Assembly: GCA_037157565.1 (NCBI GenBank)
Contig: JAZHRO010000036.1
Coordinates: 132,812,001 to 132,876,000, forward strand
Source of the DNA: Thalassia testudinum
Lineage: Eukaryota; Streptophyta; Magnoliopsida; Alismatales; Hydrocharitaceae
Direction of reading: 5' to 3'
Length of the DNA: 64,000 bases
Shown here: piece after piece, positions 51,561-61,222 of the stretch
Layout: the number at the start of each line of letters is the position of its first letter
Numbering within the stretch: position 1 is the first letter of the stretch
Translations under genes and position numbers: made by a program
The notes under the pieces: generated by a model
The model's database searches: none
Seen by the model: the letters and a program-made list of their open reading frames with translations, nothing else
What the model was told of the DNA's origin: nothing

Positions 51561-51883
51561 GTTCATGTTTTCTGTTTTCTATTTTTTTTGGTCTTGTGAG
51601 GCTGGGAGAGGGGAGGGGAGGGTTATTATGATTATTAATTAAATTAGTTATTTATATCTACATAAATGTATAATTATACCTACACATTTTTGTTTGTATG
51701 TGTTTTCGAACTCGAACTTTTATCGAACGAACATACACTACGTTCATATTTGGTTCGTTAAGGTAACAAACATAGTTTTAATGTTCATGTTCAGTTCGTT
51801 TCTTTTTGAACGAACTTTTATCGAATATTTCTTCGAACGAATTCGAGTCGAATTCGAACTGTTCAGTTTGATTAGCACCCCTA
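51561..51883. repeat. hAT right end with subterminal repeats
   Basis: AT-rich, then CGAAC/TTCGT motifs in both orientations over the last 180 bp, ending in the inverted repeat GATTAGCACCCCTA. Confidence 0.85.
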
Positions 51884-51891
51884 CTTAGGAC

Positions 51892-52090
51892 TCACCCAAC
51901 CACACAACAAAACTTAGCAATTGAATACATTAATTACCCTCACTACATGCACCTTTAGCAAATTCTCACATAAAAAAATCTCCCCCTTGCCCATGAACGA
52001 CGAAATACATAAAAATCAACTCTGAAATTGTCCAAACATCCCATGAAAACCCATTAATTTGTCTTCAACCTCATGGCACATAACCCTACC
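51892..52090. other. Old sequence between the hAT and copia Q
   Basis: Continuation of the DNA that the hAT entered, presumably copia N. No clear coding block. It ends at CTACC (52086-52090), the left target duplication of copia Q. Confidence 0.45.
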
Positions 52091-52226
52091 TGGTGCATTA
52101 TGTTATGAGGGTGTTCATGTAAATTTTATTTCTATTTGGAGTCATGTAATATTTTTCCCTTACCTCTTTCTATAAAAAAGGTGTAGGGTTTCCTTTACGA
52201 AATAAGACGCTTCATTTTTTTCAACT
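52091..52226 (+). repeat. 5' LTR of copia Q
   Basis: TGGTGCATTATGTTATG ... TTTTCAACT, TATA region CTATAAAAAAGG at about 52169. Followed directly by the primer-binding site. Confidence 0.94.
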
Positions 52227-52238
52227 TGGTATCAGAGC

Positions 52239-52837
52239 CAAGTTGAGGGCTCCACTTAAAAAAACCGTAACCCTCCATCGTCACCCCCCCCAACCACCAC
52301 CATCGTCAGTAGCGCCGCCCTCGTTGCCTGTAGCCATTTAGGCATACACCTAGGCCATTTCCACGCCATTTGCAGCCGCTTAGGCGCTTGCTTAGGCTGC
52401 CACCCCGCCGTCCGCATCAGCTCAGGCTGCTTAAGTCGTCGTCTCACTACCCAGGCGGCCTCTTAGGCCACCTAGGCCCCTCTTCCCGTCACTTGGGCCA
52501 CCATCCATGCCGCTTTTAGCTGGCCTCCGCCTAGCGACGCCCCCCCTCCCCCCCTCCCAGTCGTCGGAAAATTCTTGGAGACTGTTTGATGGAGTTCTAG
52601 ATCCGAGAATCCTCCCTATGGTGGTTTGATGATATTTTTCAGCACTTTTTCTTAGATATGGGGTGTGTATTCCCCTATTTGATGATATTCCGGGGTGTGT
52701 ATTCCCTGTTGGTGCATTGAGAAGTATTCCACCATGTGTTTGCGGGTTTTTAAGGGTGTGTATTCCCCAAGTTGTGATTGCTTTCAAATCTGATTTCTGC
52801 ATCAGTCTTGGTGGTTGTGACCATTGAAGGTACATAA
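52239..52837 (+). other. Copia Q leader with repeated GGGTGTGTATTCCC motif
   Basis: About 600 bp before the gag ATG. The first half is a GC-rich CGCC/CCACC region. The second half contains the motif GGGTGTGTATTCCC three times (about 52660, 52694 and 52755), each followed by 20-50 bp of spacer. One copy of the same motif is present in the leader of copia D. It has no coding signal. Confidence 0.75.
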
Positions 52838-53373
52838 TGGTCCCTTCTTCTGAGTTAGGAGTAACTTCAGGGCAAGGTGGACAAGTAGGAGAAATGGGTG
52901 TGTACAAAAGCCCATTTTTCGCACCCATTGTGAAGTTGGATGATACCAACTACCTTCGTTGGTCTCAAACTTGTGATGGTGGAAGGACATGAGAAGCAGC
53001 ATATGCTCACTGAGATACCACCCGAGTAGAAGATAGGCAAGTATGCCACATAGGACATGGATGACGCTCTGGTGAGAGCCTGGATACTAATTAGCATCAT
53101 TCCTCGGATTGGTGATGAGATTATGTTCTACAAATCTACCAATGAGATGTGGGATGGCCTGAAGATAGTGTATTCACATGAGCTCAATTCCACTCAAGTG
53201 ATTCAGATTCATTATGATTTATTCCATTTGAAGTAGGAGAATATGTCCCTTTCACAGTATTACTCCTACTATAAAAGGCTATTGGAGAAGTATAATGCTT
53301 GCCGACCCATGTACACCTCCACTACTTGCAGGGATTAGAGAAAGGAATTTTCTGCTTATGTGTTCCTTATAAG
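52838..53373 (+). pseudogene. Copia Q gag, 5' part
   Basis: Chosen start ATG 52838 (MVPSSELGVTSGQGG) leads into SPFFAPIVKLDDTNYLRWSQ, the copia gag N-terminal hallmark. Frames then shift, but ISIIPRIGDEI, SNEMWDGLKIVYSHELNSTQ and IHYDLFHLK are readable, with TAG at about 53236. The frame runs to the LINE insertion at 53373, inside what becomes the MFLTSLSDDY motif on the other side (55124 on). Gag would assemble the virus-like particle. Confidence 0.82.
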
Positions 53374-55095
53374 AAACTTGATTCTAAAGAAGGTGAAAAA
53401 GATATTTTCAAGTTAGCTAAACCAAGAGAGCGGAAAGCAAATGACCTTACACATGTAAGATGTATCAAGGATGAAGAAGGAAGGGTGCTTATAGCTAATG
53501 AGGATATAAAGACAAGATGGAAAATATATTTTCATAAGCTATTTAATGAAAAATAAAAGATTGATATCATCTTAGGGGAGTTAGCCAACTCAGAAGAGTA
53601 TGTGAGTCGGGCATGTTATCGAAGGATACAAAAGAAAGAAGTAGAGGAGGCTCTGAAGATGATAAAAAGTGGGAGGATTGTTGGGCCTAATGATATTCCT
53701 ATTGACGTTTGGAGAATGACGGGAGAACGGGGTATAACTTGGCTCACAAATTTATTAATACTGTGTGGAGAGGCAAGAAGATGCCAGAGTTAATGGAGGA
53801 AAAGTTTTGTGGTACCTTTATACAAGAACAAGGGTGACATATAAGATTGTTCCAACTATAAAGGTATTAAGTTGATGAGTCATCGATGAAACTTTGGGAA
53901 AGAATAATTGAAAGAAGGGTGAGGCAAGTCTCTATGGTAACTGAAAATCAGTTTGGCTTTATGCCAGGCAGGTCTACTATTGAGGTAATACATCTCTTGA
54001 GACGTATGATGGAGACATACAAAGTCAAGAAAAAGGATTTACATATGGTCTTTATTGATTTGGAGAAGGTCTATGATTCTGTCCCAAGAGATATTTTGTG
54101 GAGAATTTTGGAGAAGAGACAAGTGCTAGTTATATATATCAACCTCATAAAGGATATGTACTATGGAGCAGCAGCTTGTGTAAAGATTAAGGATGATTTG
54201 ACGGACTACTTTGATATCACCATTGGTTTGCATCAAGGTTTGACTTTAAGCCCTTATCTTTTTGCTTTGGTCATGAATGAGTTGACGAAGCATATCTAAG
54301 TTGAGGTGCCTTGGTATATGCTTTTTGCTGATAACATTGTGTTGGTTGATGAGACGAGATGAAGTAAACAGAAAACTTGAGCTTTGGAGAGAAGCCCTGA
54401 AAGATAAATGATTATGCATAAGTAGGACGAAGACTGAGTATATGGAATGCAAGTTTAGTAGTAGAGGGAACAGTGAAGGAATTGATGTAAAAATTGGAGA
54501 AGAGTGCATTCCGATGAAAGATGTTTTTAAGTACTTGGGATTCATTTTCCAACATGATGGTGGAATTGATGGAGATGTTACACATAGAATTAATGCAGGG
54601 TGGTTGAAATGGAGGGGTGCATATGGTGCTCTCTGTGATAAGAGGGTTCCTTTAATAGTCAAAGGAAAATATTATCGAACTATGGTAAGACCAGCCATGT
54701 TGTACGGTTCTGAATGCTGGGCTATAAACTATAGGCATGTATAGAAGATGTCTGTGGCAGAAATGAAGATGTTGAGATGGATGTGTGGTCATACAAGAAA
54801 TGATCGTATTTCAAATGAAATTATTAAGAAAAAGGTTAGGGTGGCACCGATAGAGGATAAAATGAGAGAGGCACGTCTAAGGTGGTTTGGACATTTACAA
54901 AGAAGGCCACTAGCTGCTCTAGTTAGGAGATGTGAGAAGTTGGAGGCTGAACCTGCTAAGAGGGGGCGAGGAAGACCAAACAAGTGTTGTAAGGAAACAA
55001 TTAAGTATAACCTCAATTACTTTAATTTAAGTCCTGAAATAGCTGAAAATCGATTTGTGTGGAGGCAAAGAATTCATATAGCCGACCCCACTTAG
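53374..55095 (+). pseudogene. RTE reverse transcriptase and C-terminal domain
   Basis: Ordered blocks: KKLDSKEGEKDIFKLAK, CIKDEEGRVL, RWKIYFHKLFNE then a stop (53554-53556); KMIKSGRIVGPNDIP; frameshift; ENQFGFMPGRSTIEVIH, VFIDLEKVYDSVPR (first palm Asp kept), GLHQGLTLSPYLFALV; then an FADN sequence where FADD is expected (about 54326-54337), so the second catalytic Asp is lost. The tail carries DVFKYLGFIFQHDGG, LYGSECWA, MLRWMCGHTRND, RLRWFGHLQRRP and ends at ADPT before TAG. At least four frame changes. Confidence 0.9.
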
Positions 55096-55123
55096 TGTAG
55101 GAAAAGGCTTGGTTGTTGTTTTA
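53374..55123 (+). mobile_element. RTE-type LINE, 5'-truncated
   Basis: A 1.75-kb non-LTR retrotransposon. It enters midway through its single large protein, after the endonuclease, and ends with GCCGACCCCACTTAGTG ... GGCTTGGTTGTTG, the short TTG-rich 3' terminus typical of plant RTE elements rather than poly(A). 5' truncation is the normal outcome of target-primed reverse transcription. The 13-bp duplication proves it inserted into copia Q. Confidence 0.93.
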
Positions 55124-55410
55124 TGTTCCTTACAAGTCTGAGTGATGATTATGCGGCTGCCAGATCTCAGATTCTTACCTTGTTAGAGTTACCACTTGTT
55201 GAGGAGATCTACAGGAGGTTGAGCAGATTACAGGTGCAGGCTATACATGAAGTGATTTCTACTCCTGCCTCCTCTGCCCATGCAGCTGTTGGTGCTCATG
55301 ATAGACGGGGTCCTTTTCGTGGTAGAGAAAGAGGGTGCGAAGATGGCACTTGTGGGAAGCCTACTTGCACGTATTGTGGGCGGCTTGGTCATGTTGAGGC
55401 CAAGTGTTAG
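55124..55410 (+). pseudogene. Copia Q gag, 3' part with zinc knuckle
   Basis: Resumes gag after the LINE: MFLTSLSDDYAAARSQIL, LPLVEEIYRRLSRLQ, then GRERG and an intact CCHC knuckle CTYCGRLGHVEAKC at about 55365-55406, ending at TAG (55408-55410). The knuckle binds element RNA. Unlike the F/G family the knuckle here keeps all four metal ligands. Confidence 0.88.
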
Positions 55411-56053
55411 AACAAACTTGGGAGGTCAATTGTTGCCAACCAAGCCATTGTTACTACTGCTTTAGTGACTGTACTTGAGTCCATTACACTTGCAAAGGCA
55501 GATTAGGATTCCATGGTTTAGCTGACACATGATCAGGGCTAGTCTTCATGCACAGCAGCCTATGCTTCTGCTTATTCGAGTATGACTAATACTGGTTGAT
55601 AGATTCTGGTGTGTCAGATCATCTCATTGGAATTCTCAGTGTTTTGGAGACATGCAGGGAGTTCCATAGGAACGTTCAATCCAATTGGTAGATGGCAGTC
55701 ATGCTCCTATTTGTGGTAGGGGAGTGTCGGTTACCCCTACTATGCATCTCTCAGATGTGTATTATGTACTTAATATAGCCATGCAATTGCTTTCTATTAC
55801 TGTAGTTACTAAATAGTTGAACTGTTGTGCGATTTTTGATGATGTTGGGTGTACCTTTCAAGACCACATGACGGGGAGGACGATTGGTGGTGGATATGAG
55901 GAGTGGCTATTGGCTACTCAGAGTTCAGTTGCTGTAGCATGTCAAATGAGTTCTGCTGGCAATGCCTTGCAATGGCACAGACGATTAGGGCATCCTTCTT
56001 TGGACAAGCTACGTCAGCTCATTCCACATCTCTCGCCTGCCACCAAGATCTAG
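55411..56053 (+). pseudogene. Copia Q protease and GAG-pre-integrase
   Basis: YWLIDSGVSDHLIG at about 55589-55630 is the aspartic protease site with DSG intact. The frame then shifts; LVDGSHAPICGRGVS, MHLSDVYYVLNIAMQLLSI follow. From 55817: NCCAIFDDVGCTFQDHMTGRTIGGG and ALQWHRRLGHPSLDKLRQLIP, the GAG-pre-integrase block with the His of the zinc-binding domain, ending just before CDACQLGKH at 56055-56085. Confidence 0.86.
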
Positions 56054-56760
56054 TGTGATGCTTGCCAGCTGGGGAAGCACTAGAGCCAATTTTCCAGCAT
56101 CTACGAGTCTTGGTAGTTTTGTTTGTTTTGACTTAGTACATTGTGATGTGTGGGGTCCAAGTTGTGTTACAGATAGGTATGGTCATAGATATTATTTGTT
56201 TGTGGATTTTTCACGTTCAACGTTGATATTTTTGATAAAAATCTTATCATTCAGTTTATTGCCTTTGTGAAAAATTAGTTTGATATGTGTATCAAGATTA
56301 TCAGAATAGATAACACATTGGAATTTTGTACCAAACAACTGGGCACTCTGTATGCTTCTCTTGGTATTGTACACCAGACCTCCTGCCCAAACATGTTACA
56401 ACAGAATGGGGTGGTAGAGCAAAAGCATAGACTCATTCTGGATACAGTTCGAGCTTTGCTTATTCAGAATAGTGTCTTACATTTTTACTGGAGGGATGTA
56501 TTACTGACTGCATGTTATCTCATTAATATGTTTCCCTCTTCTGTGCTTCATGAACAAGTATCTTGGACAGTGTTATATCTAGATGTTTATCTATCCTTGG
56601 TGCCACCCAAGACATTTGGTTGTGTTACCTTTGTTCACTTTGGACCTGGACATGACAAGCTTGCCCCCATAGTAGTCAAGTGCGTGTTTCTTGGCTATTG
56701 TCGAACCTAGAAGGGGTACATATGCTTTGACCCAATCCATAAGTAGTATGTCAGTGAGGA
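56054..56760 (+). pseudogene. Copia Q integrase
   Basis: First catalytic Asp region VHCDVWGPSCVTDRYGHRYYLFV (about 56140-56205), a frameshifted SFQFIAFVKNQF, then RIDNTLEFCTKQL with the second Asp, SLGIVHQTSCPNMLQQNGVVEQKHR with the catalytic Glu, LILDTVRALLI, FYWRDVLL, FGCVTFVHFGPG and CVFLGYCRT, ending at TAG 56708-56710. After that the tail YVSEDVTFHESIPYFS continues. Catalytic D and E residues are present but frames differ between the first Asp and the rest. Confidence 0.87.
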
Positions 56761-57239
56761 TGTTACTTTCCATGAGTCTATTCCCTACTTTTCCACATCA
56801 GCTTGTCAACTACGTGATGTGGAAATTGATGCACCTATGCTTGTGCCCCTGGTATCCATGGATGATCTCCAAGTCAGTAGTACCAGTCCACAGCAGTCTG
56901 CCAGTTCACTCAGAATTGTACCTCCAGATGAAAGAACATTTAAGGGCTCTACATATCAGTGAGAGAAAGTTAACCCAACCTCCCTCCTCTGTCCCTCTTA
57001 AGCTACCACAGTCCTCCCCTGATTAGGTACATATTGAGCCCACTGGCAGTACTCCTATTGATGTTTCTTTAAGTCCACCTGATGATGATGTTTCGATTGC
57101 TATTCGGAAAGCACCTCACTCGTGCCCATTGTGTGGCTGGAAGTGCAGTGTCTACCCACTCCTTGGTTGTTGCATTTCATGCCTTTACGACTGCAGTGTC
57201 TACCTCTGAGATTCCCACATCTTATCAATAGGTACTTCT
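56761..57239 (+). pseudogene. Copia Q linker
   Basis: Spacer rich in Pro/Ser: VPLVSMDDLQVSSTSPQQSASS, IVPPDERTFKGSTYQ, then SIAIRKAPHSC before RT. The DERTFKGSTYQ and IRKAPHSC blocks are the ones seen in copia B at 1160-1430, tying the two elements together. Confidence 0.75.
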
Positions 57240-58130
57240 AAATCCACATTGGAAGGCGGCGATGGAAGAAGAAATGTCTGCTCTTCGTGATAGGGGCACC
57301 TGGGAGTGGGCATCTTTACTGTTTGGCACACATCTTGTTGGGGCAAGGTGGGTCTTTGCCTTGAAATACAACCCTGTTGGTTTATTTCTCAGTACAAGGC
57401 TTGTCTCGTGGCCAAAGGATTCACTTAGACTTATGGGGTCGATTTCTTTGACACCTTTTTGCCAGTGGCTCAACTCTACTCTTGGCATTCTTATTTATGT
57501 GGTTACGCACTATGGATGGGCACTTCATCTGCTGGACGTCAAAAATGCCTTCTTGTATGGTGATCTTCAGGAGGAGATATAGATGCAGCAGCCCTTAGTT
57601 TTTGAGGTTCAGGGGGAGTGTGTGTGCAGACTGTGTAAGGCAATGCATGGCCTTAAACAGAGCTCCAGAGCATGGTTCCAGTGACTATCAGAGGCATTGT
57701 TTATGATTGAATTACAGAGGTCTTCAACTGACCACTCTTTTTGTGAGAAAGACTAGTAGGGGTGTTGTGGCTCTACTTGTGTATGTAGATCATCTTATTC
57801 TCACAGGTGATGATGTGGCTGGATATCCTAGGCCAAGGAATATTTGGCACAACAATTTGTTATGAAGGATCTTGGGAGACTCAGGTACTTCCTAGGTATT
57901 GAGATTGCCACGAGCAAGCAAGGGATTGTTATGTCTCAAAGGAAGTATGTTTTGGATATTCTTCTAGAGGCTGGCATGCTTGGATCTAAGGGAGCAAATA
58001 TTTCGATGGATCCAAAGGTTCACTTATTTGATGAGTCTACTTAATTGATGGATAAGAAGGCATAGAGGCAATTTGTGAGAAAGTTGCTTTATCTGACTAT
58101 TACTAGGCTAGATATTAGCTTTGCAGTGGG
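57240..58130 (+). pseudogene. Copia Q reverse transcriptase
   Basis: Open from 57262: MEEEMSALRDRGTWEW, GARWVFALKYNP, then frame change, [17 protein letters not shown] (first catalytic Asp) ending at TAG 57580-57582. Further: AMHGLKQSSRAWF, LLVYVDHLILTG with the active site changed to YVDH, and from 57844 FVMKDLGRLRYFLGIEIA, MSQRKYVLDILLEAGMLG, DPKVHLFDEST then TAA. LLYLTITRLDISFAVG follows. Not functional. Confidence 0.88.
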
Positions 58131-58738
58131 CAAGTTCAGTTAGTTTTTAGATAGGCCTACAAATGAGCATTAGTAGGTAGTAATGCAAGTGTTGCGATAG
58201 ATCAAGGAGGCTCCAGGTCGAGGACTTCGATTTTAGACAGGAACTCCTATGATTGTTGTTGGATACTTTGATGCCGACTACGCAGGTGATATTGGAGACA
58301 GGAGGTCCATCACATGTTTCTGTACCTTTGTTGTAAGAAATCTGGTGACATGGAGAAGCAAGAAGCAGAGTGTGGTGTCACATTCTAGTGTCGAATTAGA
58401 GTACCGTGCCATGGCGCATACTGCTGCTGAGATGATCTAGATACCATCATTATTGAAGGATCTCTACGTTACTATTGAGGAGCCTATGGAGATGTACTGT
58501 GATAACAGAGCTGCCACTTATATAGCCAATAATCCTTTATTCATGAATGGACGAAGCATGTGGAGATAGACTGCTACTATACTAGAAGTTTGCTTCAGCA
58601 GGGCCTACTTTGCACTTCCTGTTTAGCTTTGTTAGAGCAGACTGCAGACATGTTTACCAAGCCTTTGTCATGCCCTGTGTTTGAGAAGTGTAGAAACAAG
58701 CTGAGCATGGTTGATATTATAAGCTTTAGCTTGATGGG
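58131..58738 (+). pseudogene. Copia Q RNase H
   Basis: VVGYFDADYAGDIGDRRSI, FCTFVVRNLVTWRSKKQSVVSHSSVELEYRAMAHTAAEMI (58249-58440, open), MEMYCDNRAATYIANNPL, then a one-base shift, HVEIDCYYTRSLLQQG, TADMFTKPLSCPVFEKCRNKLSMVDI. All three catalytic acidic positions appear kept. Stop codons at 58438 and within the linker block. The polypurine tract TTGATGGGGAG precedes the LTR. Confidence 0.87.
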
Positions 58739-58741
58739 GAG

Positions 58742-58877
58742 TGTTACATTATGTTATGAGGGTGTTCATGTAATTTTTATATCTGTTTGGAGTCATGTAA
58801 TATTTTTCCCTCACCTTTCTCTATAAAAGAGGTGTAGGGTTTCCTTTACAAAATAAGACGTTTCATATCCTTCAACT
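58742..58877 (+). repeat. 3' LTR of copia Q
   Basis: TGTTACATTATGTTATG ... CCTTCAACT, 136 bp, few differences from 52091-52226; TATA region CTATAAAAGAGG near 58821. Confidence 0.95.
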
Positions 58878-58882
58878 CTACT

Positions 58883-60740
58883 CGTAAGGGAAGGAAAACT
58901 TCTTAAAAACAAGTTTCTGACCCACATTAAATGCTTTGGCCTTTCCTGTCTTCTTTAACTCCCTCTCTTTTGCCGCATGCATCCGCTGCAATCATGTCTT
59001 CTATATAAGGTGATTCTTGTGGTAATCTGATTTCCGACTACACTAGCTGAAGCGGGTTTCTTGATTGAATGTAGATGTGTGATCGGAAGGCTTTCCCCTA
59101 CCAAGATCAGTCATTGGTGCCCCATCCAAATTAGCTTGAACATCAGGCTCTTAGCTCTATTGCAAAACACTATCCTTGTCTTCCTTTTGCTATAGAAACT
59201 CATCGTTGCCTTTCACATACTCGTCGGTCCCCTTAGCGCCAAAATGGTGGACCGGAATTGAAACGTAATCATCAAGTTGATTGTTTAGCTACATTTCACG
59301 ATCTACATTGTCTTGTTGCTCACCAACCTCCACGTTAACCTTCAGAATCTCATCACCTCCTTCCACGTCGCATAGATTCGAGTGCCACCTTAGCAACCTC
59401 AGGCAGCATACCATTCTTAGCACTCGAATTAGAGCCATCACTTGTGAAAAATTTGCACCTTACTCTTCTCATTTAGGAAAGTGCAAGACAAAATGATCTA
59501 CCATAACATCATGCACGTTTAGAGGAGTCCTACTAGGAACGCCTGCATCGCATGCACCTACCATTTCTGGAAATCCCCATTGTGTTGCATCACCAAAGGC
59601 GATATTGGCATTTGTTGGCAAATCAATTCTTTCCAAAATTGGCTGCTCCATTTTTGGTGAAGACCTCCCCTACCTCAACATTTAGACCTGAAACACCATT
59701 TGAGTTTGAATTTGAATTTGAATTTGAATTTGGCAAAACAATTCCAATTCGAATTTTGAATCTTATGCCCTATGCCTTGATGAATTGATTTCTAAATGAA
59801 GCACTCATCCCTCTTCCTCGTCAATAAGGCCACATGCAATGCTCCTCTGAGCACCACTGCTATATGAGATTGTTGGTTCCCGCTTGATGACGAACCTCCT
59901 CCAATGTGATGACCTAAGAGGAACCACCATGTCAAAGAACCATCTTAGAAGGGACTACTCGACCAAAGAGTAGCTTACTTTCCACCACCACAGTTAAGAG
60001 GTCCTCACCTTGGAAAGGAAGGCCATGACACCTCTTGATCCTCTTGAATGGGGCACAAATAGCCACATCCACGTCGGTCGAATGCAACTTTAGCGAAATA
60101 CTCCGAACACGAGCCATGAAAGGTCCTGATGGGGGTCTTTCATCCAAGGCTCCATCATGCAGTGACGGAGACCTCTATTGGAGAATTGCCTTACCTAAAA
60201 CAAACTCCTTGAAATGCAGGGATTCAATGTCATGATCACCCAAGTCAAAAAGCACGACCTTCATGGGCGAGATAGATGTGATCCTCCAATTTCGGAAGTG
60301 GAGCACCTGGCTCTCCACCTTTCTCCTGACCACCAAAAGAGGCACCGTCCCCATGACGAAATCCCCTAGAAGTGAAGCATTTAAAGCCTCCTTAATGGAG
60401 GACATTATGTTGGACCATGGTGCATTAAGCTCTATCAATGGAGGTTCGAAAGGTCGAGGAGGCAGGAAAAACTCCTTAACTTTCAAAACTCTATGTAGGC
60501 AAGGCCATTGACAATGGCCACATCCTTTACACAAAACACACACAATAGGATCTCTACATTCTCTTGCATGGTGTTCTCTTGCCTTACACTTGAAACACAA
60601 GACTCCAAACTCACGCTACTGTCACATCCAAGGGGAGGCACGCACCCACCCCCCATCAGAGACCCTCTCCGCACCCTCCTTCTCCACCACCCTTTCCTTA
60701 CCCTTATGTGCACTCACCCCCAGAGCTACTCTGTTAACCT
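58883..60740 (-). pseudogene. L1 ORF1 (zinc-knuckle) remnant
   Basis: A second L1 ORF1 on the - strand. At 60480-60600 it reads CFKCKAREHHARECRDPIVC and CKGCGHCQWPC, a double knuckle parallel to that at 6.1 kb. 60175-60600 is open and continues EFFLPPRPFEPPLIELNAPW, MSSIKEALNASLLGDFVMGT and VVLFDLGDHDIESLHFKEFVLGKAILQ. Lower coordinates to 58883 hold the basic tail (HAAKERELKKTGKAKAFN). ORF2 is not found; copia Q lies where it would begin. RNA-binding protein of a LINE; inactive. Confidence 0.78.
59705..59732. repeat. TTTGAA hexanucleotide repeat
   Basis: Four full TTTGAA units plus TTTG inside the L1 ORF1 remnant; it would code a short Phe/Glu-type repeat on the plus strand. Confidence 0.9.
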
Positions 60741-60870
60741 TTGGTGTTGCCAGCATAAATATGTTATGGAACTCTTTAAAGAGTTTTTCCACCTCTTCAA
60801 TGTTTCTAGGAACAATGGAAGTAGAAAGAGGAGAAATAAAGCATTTACATTATGGACTAAACCAAGAAAC

Positions 60871-61222
60871 TTACATATCTTCCAATATTTTATCGAGAGC
60901 ATTTTGGTATCTCTGAGGCTGCTTAATTTCTCTCCTTTCACATCTTCGAGCAATGCTTGCAGGGGCTGCATTGCATTCATTATTTCCATCACCTATCCCT
61001 ATAACTTCAACGCCAACCTCATCAGATTCAACAATGGGAGTAGGGATGTTGATGGCACCTAGCGTTAGATTTTGAGATGAAAAGGAAGAAGGAATGGCAT
61101 CTTTGTTGACATTAGCATTCTTCTTAAAAGGGAATGAGGATAAGGATGTTGATAATTTTTTCCACACATCTTATCTTTTCTTTCATAACTATTGTTCTCC
61201 CAGTGACTGTTGTCATTATTTC
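60871..61222 (-). pseudogene. Copia T linker
   Basis: - strand open frame 60871-61167 with a Ser/Asn-rich start and RRCERREIKQPQRYQN near its end, the basic RxSxRxRKQPxRY motif that precedes RT in Tork-like copia polyproteins. No RT follows. Confidence 0.6.

Larger units (their letters stand above)
47284..51883. mobile_element. hAT-type transposon carrying captured gene fragments
   Basis: Perfect 14-bp terminal inverted repeats TAGGGGTGCTAATC (47284-47297) and its reverse complement (51870-51883), flanked by the perfect eight-base duplication CTTAGGAC (47276-47283 and 51884-51891): the signature of a hAT element. Subterminal regions at both ends are dense in TTCGAA/CGAAC motifs. No transposase is present. 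Inside are LARD P (47454-49554) and exons of an IQM-like gene (49987-50615), so the original element was about 2.5 kb and is a Pack-type non-autonomous hAT. Confidence 0.92.
45417..52090 (-). mobile_element. Copia N, truncated element split by a hAT transposon
   Basis: A 3' LTR at 45417-45745 (329 bp) is followed on the - strand by RNase H and RT up to about 47283. The hAT element (47284-51883) then intervenes, and 51892-52090 resumes old sequence until copia Q starts. Longer LTR and different RNase H place it in another lineage than B/D/Q or E/H/K, perhaps Tork-like. The 5' half is missing. Confidence 0.75.
53361..55136. repeat. 13-bp target duplication of the RTE insertion
   Basis: TGTTCCTTATAAG at 53361-53373 and TGTTCCTTACAAG at 55124-55136 differ at one position. 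They bracket the RTE LINE exactly and restore the gag frame when joined. Confidence 0.9.
52091..58877 (+). mobile_element. Copia Q, complete copia element with an RTE LINE in gag
   Basis: LTRs of 136 bp (52091-52226 and 58742-58877), flanks CTACC (52086-52090) and CTACT (58878-58882), primer site TGGTATCAGAGC at 52227-52238, and all domains in order: gag, protease, integrase, RT, RNase H. A 5'-truncated RTE LINE (53374-55123) sits in gag with its own 13-bp target duplication; without it the element is about 5.0 kb. Family as copia B and D. Stops and frameshifts throughout make it inactive. Confidence 0.95.
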
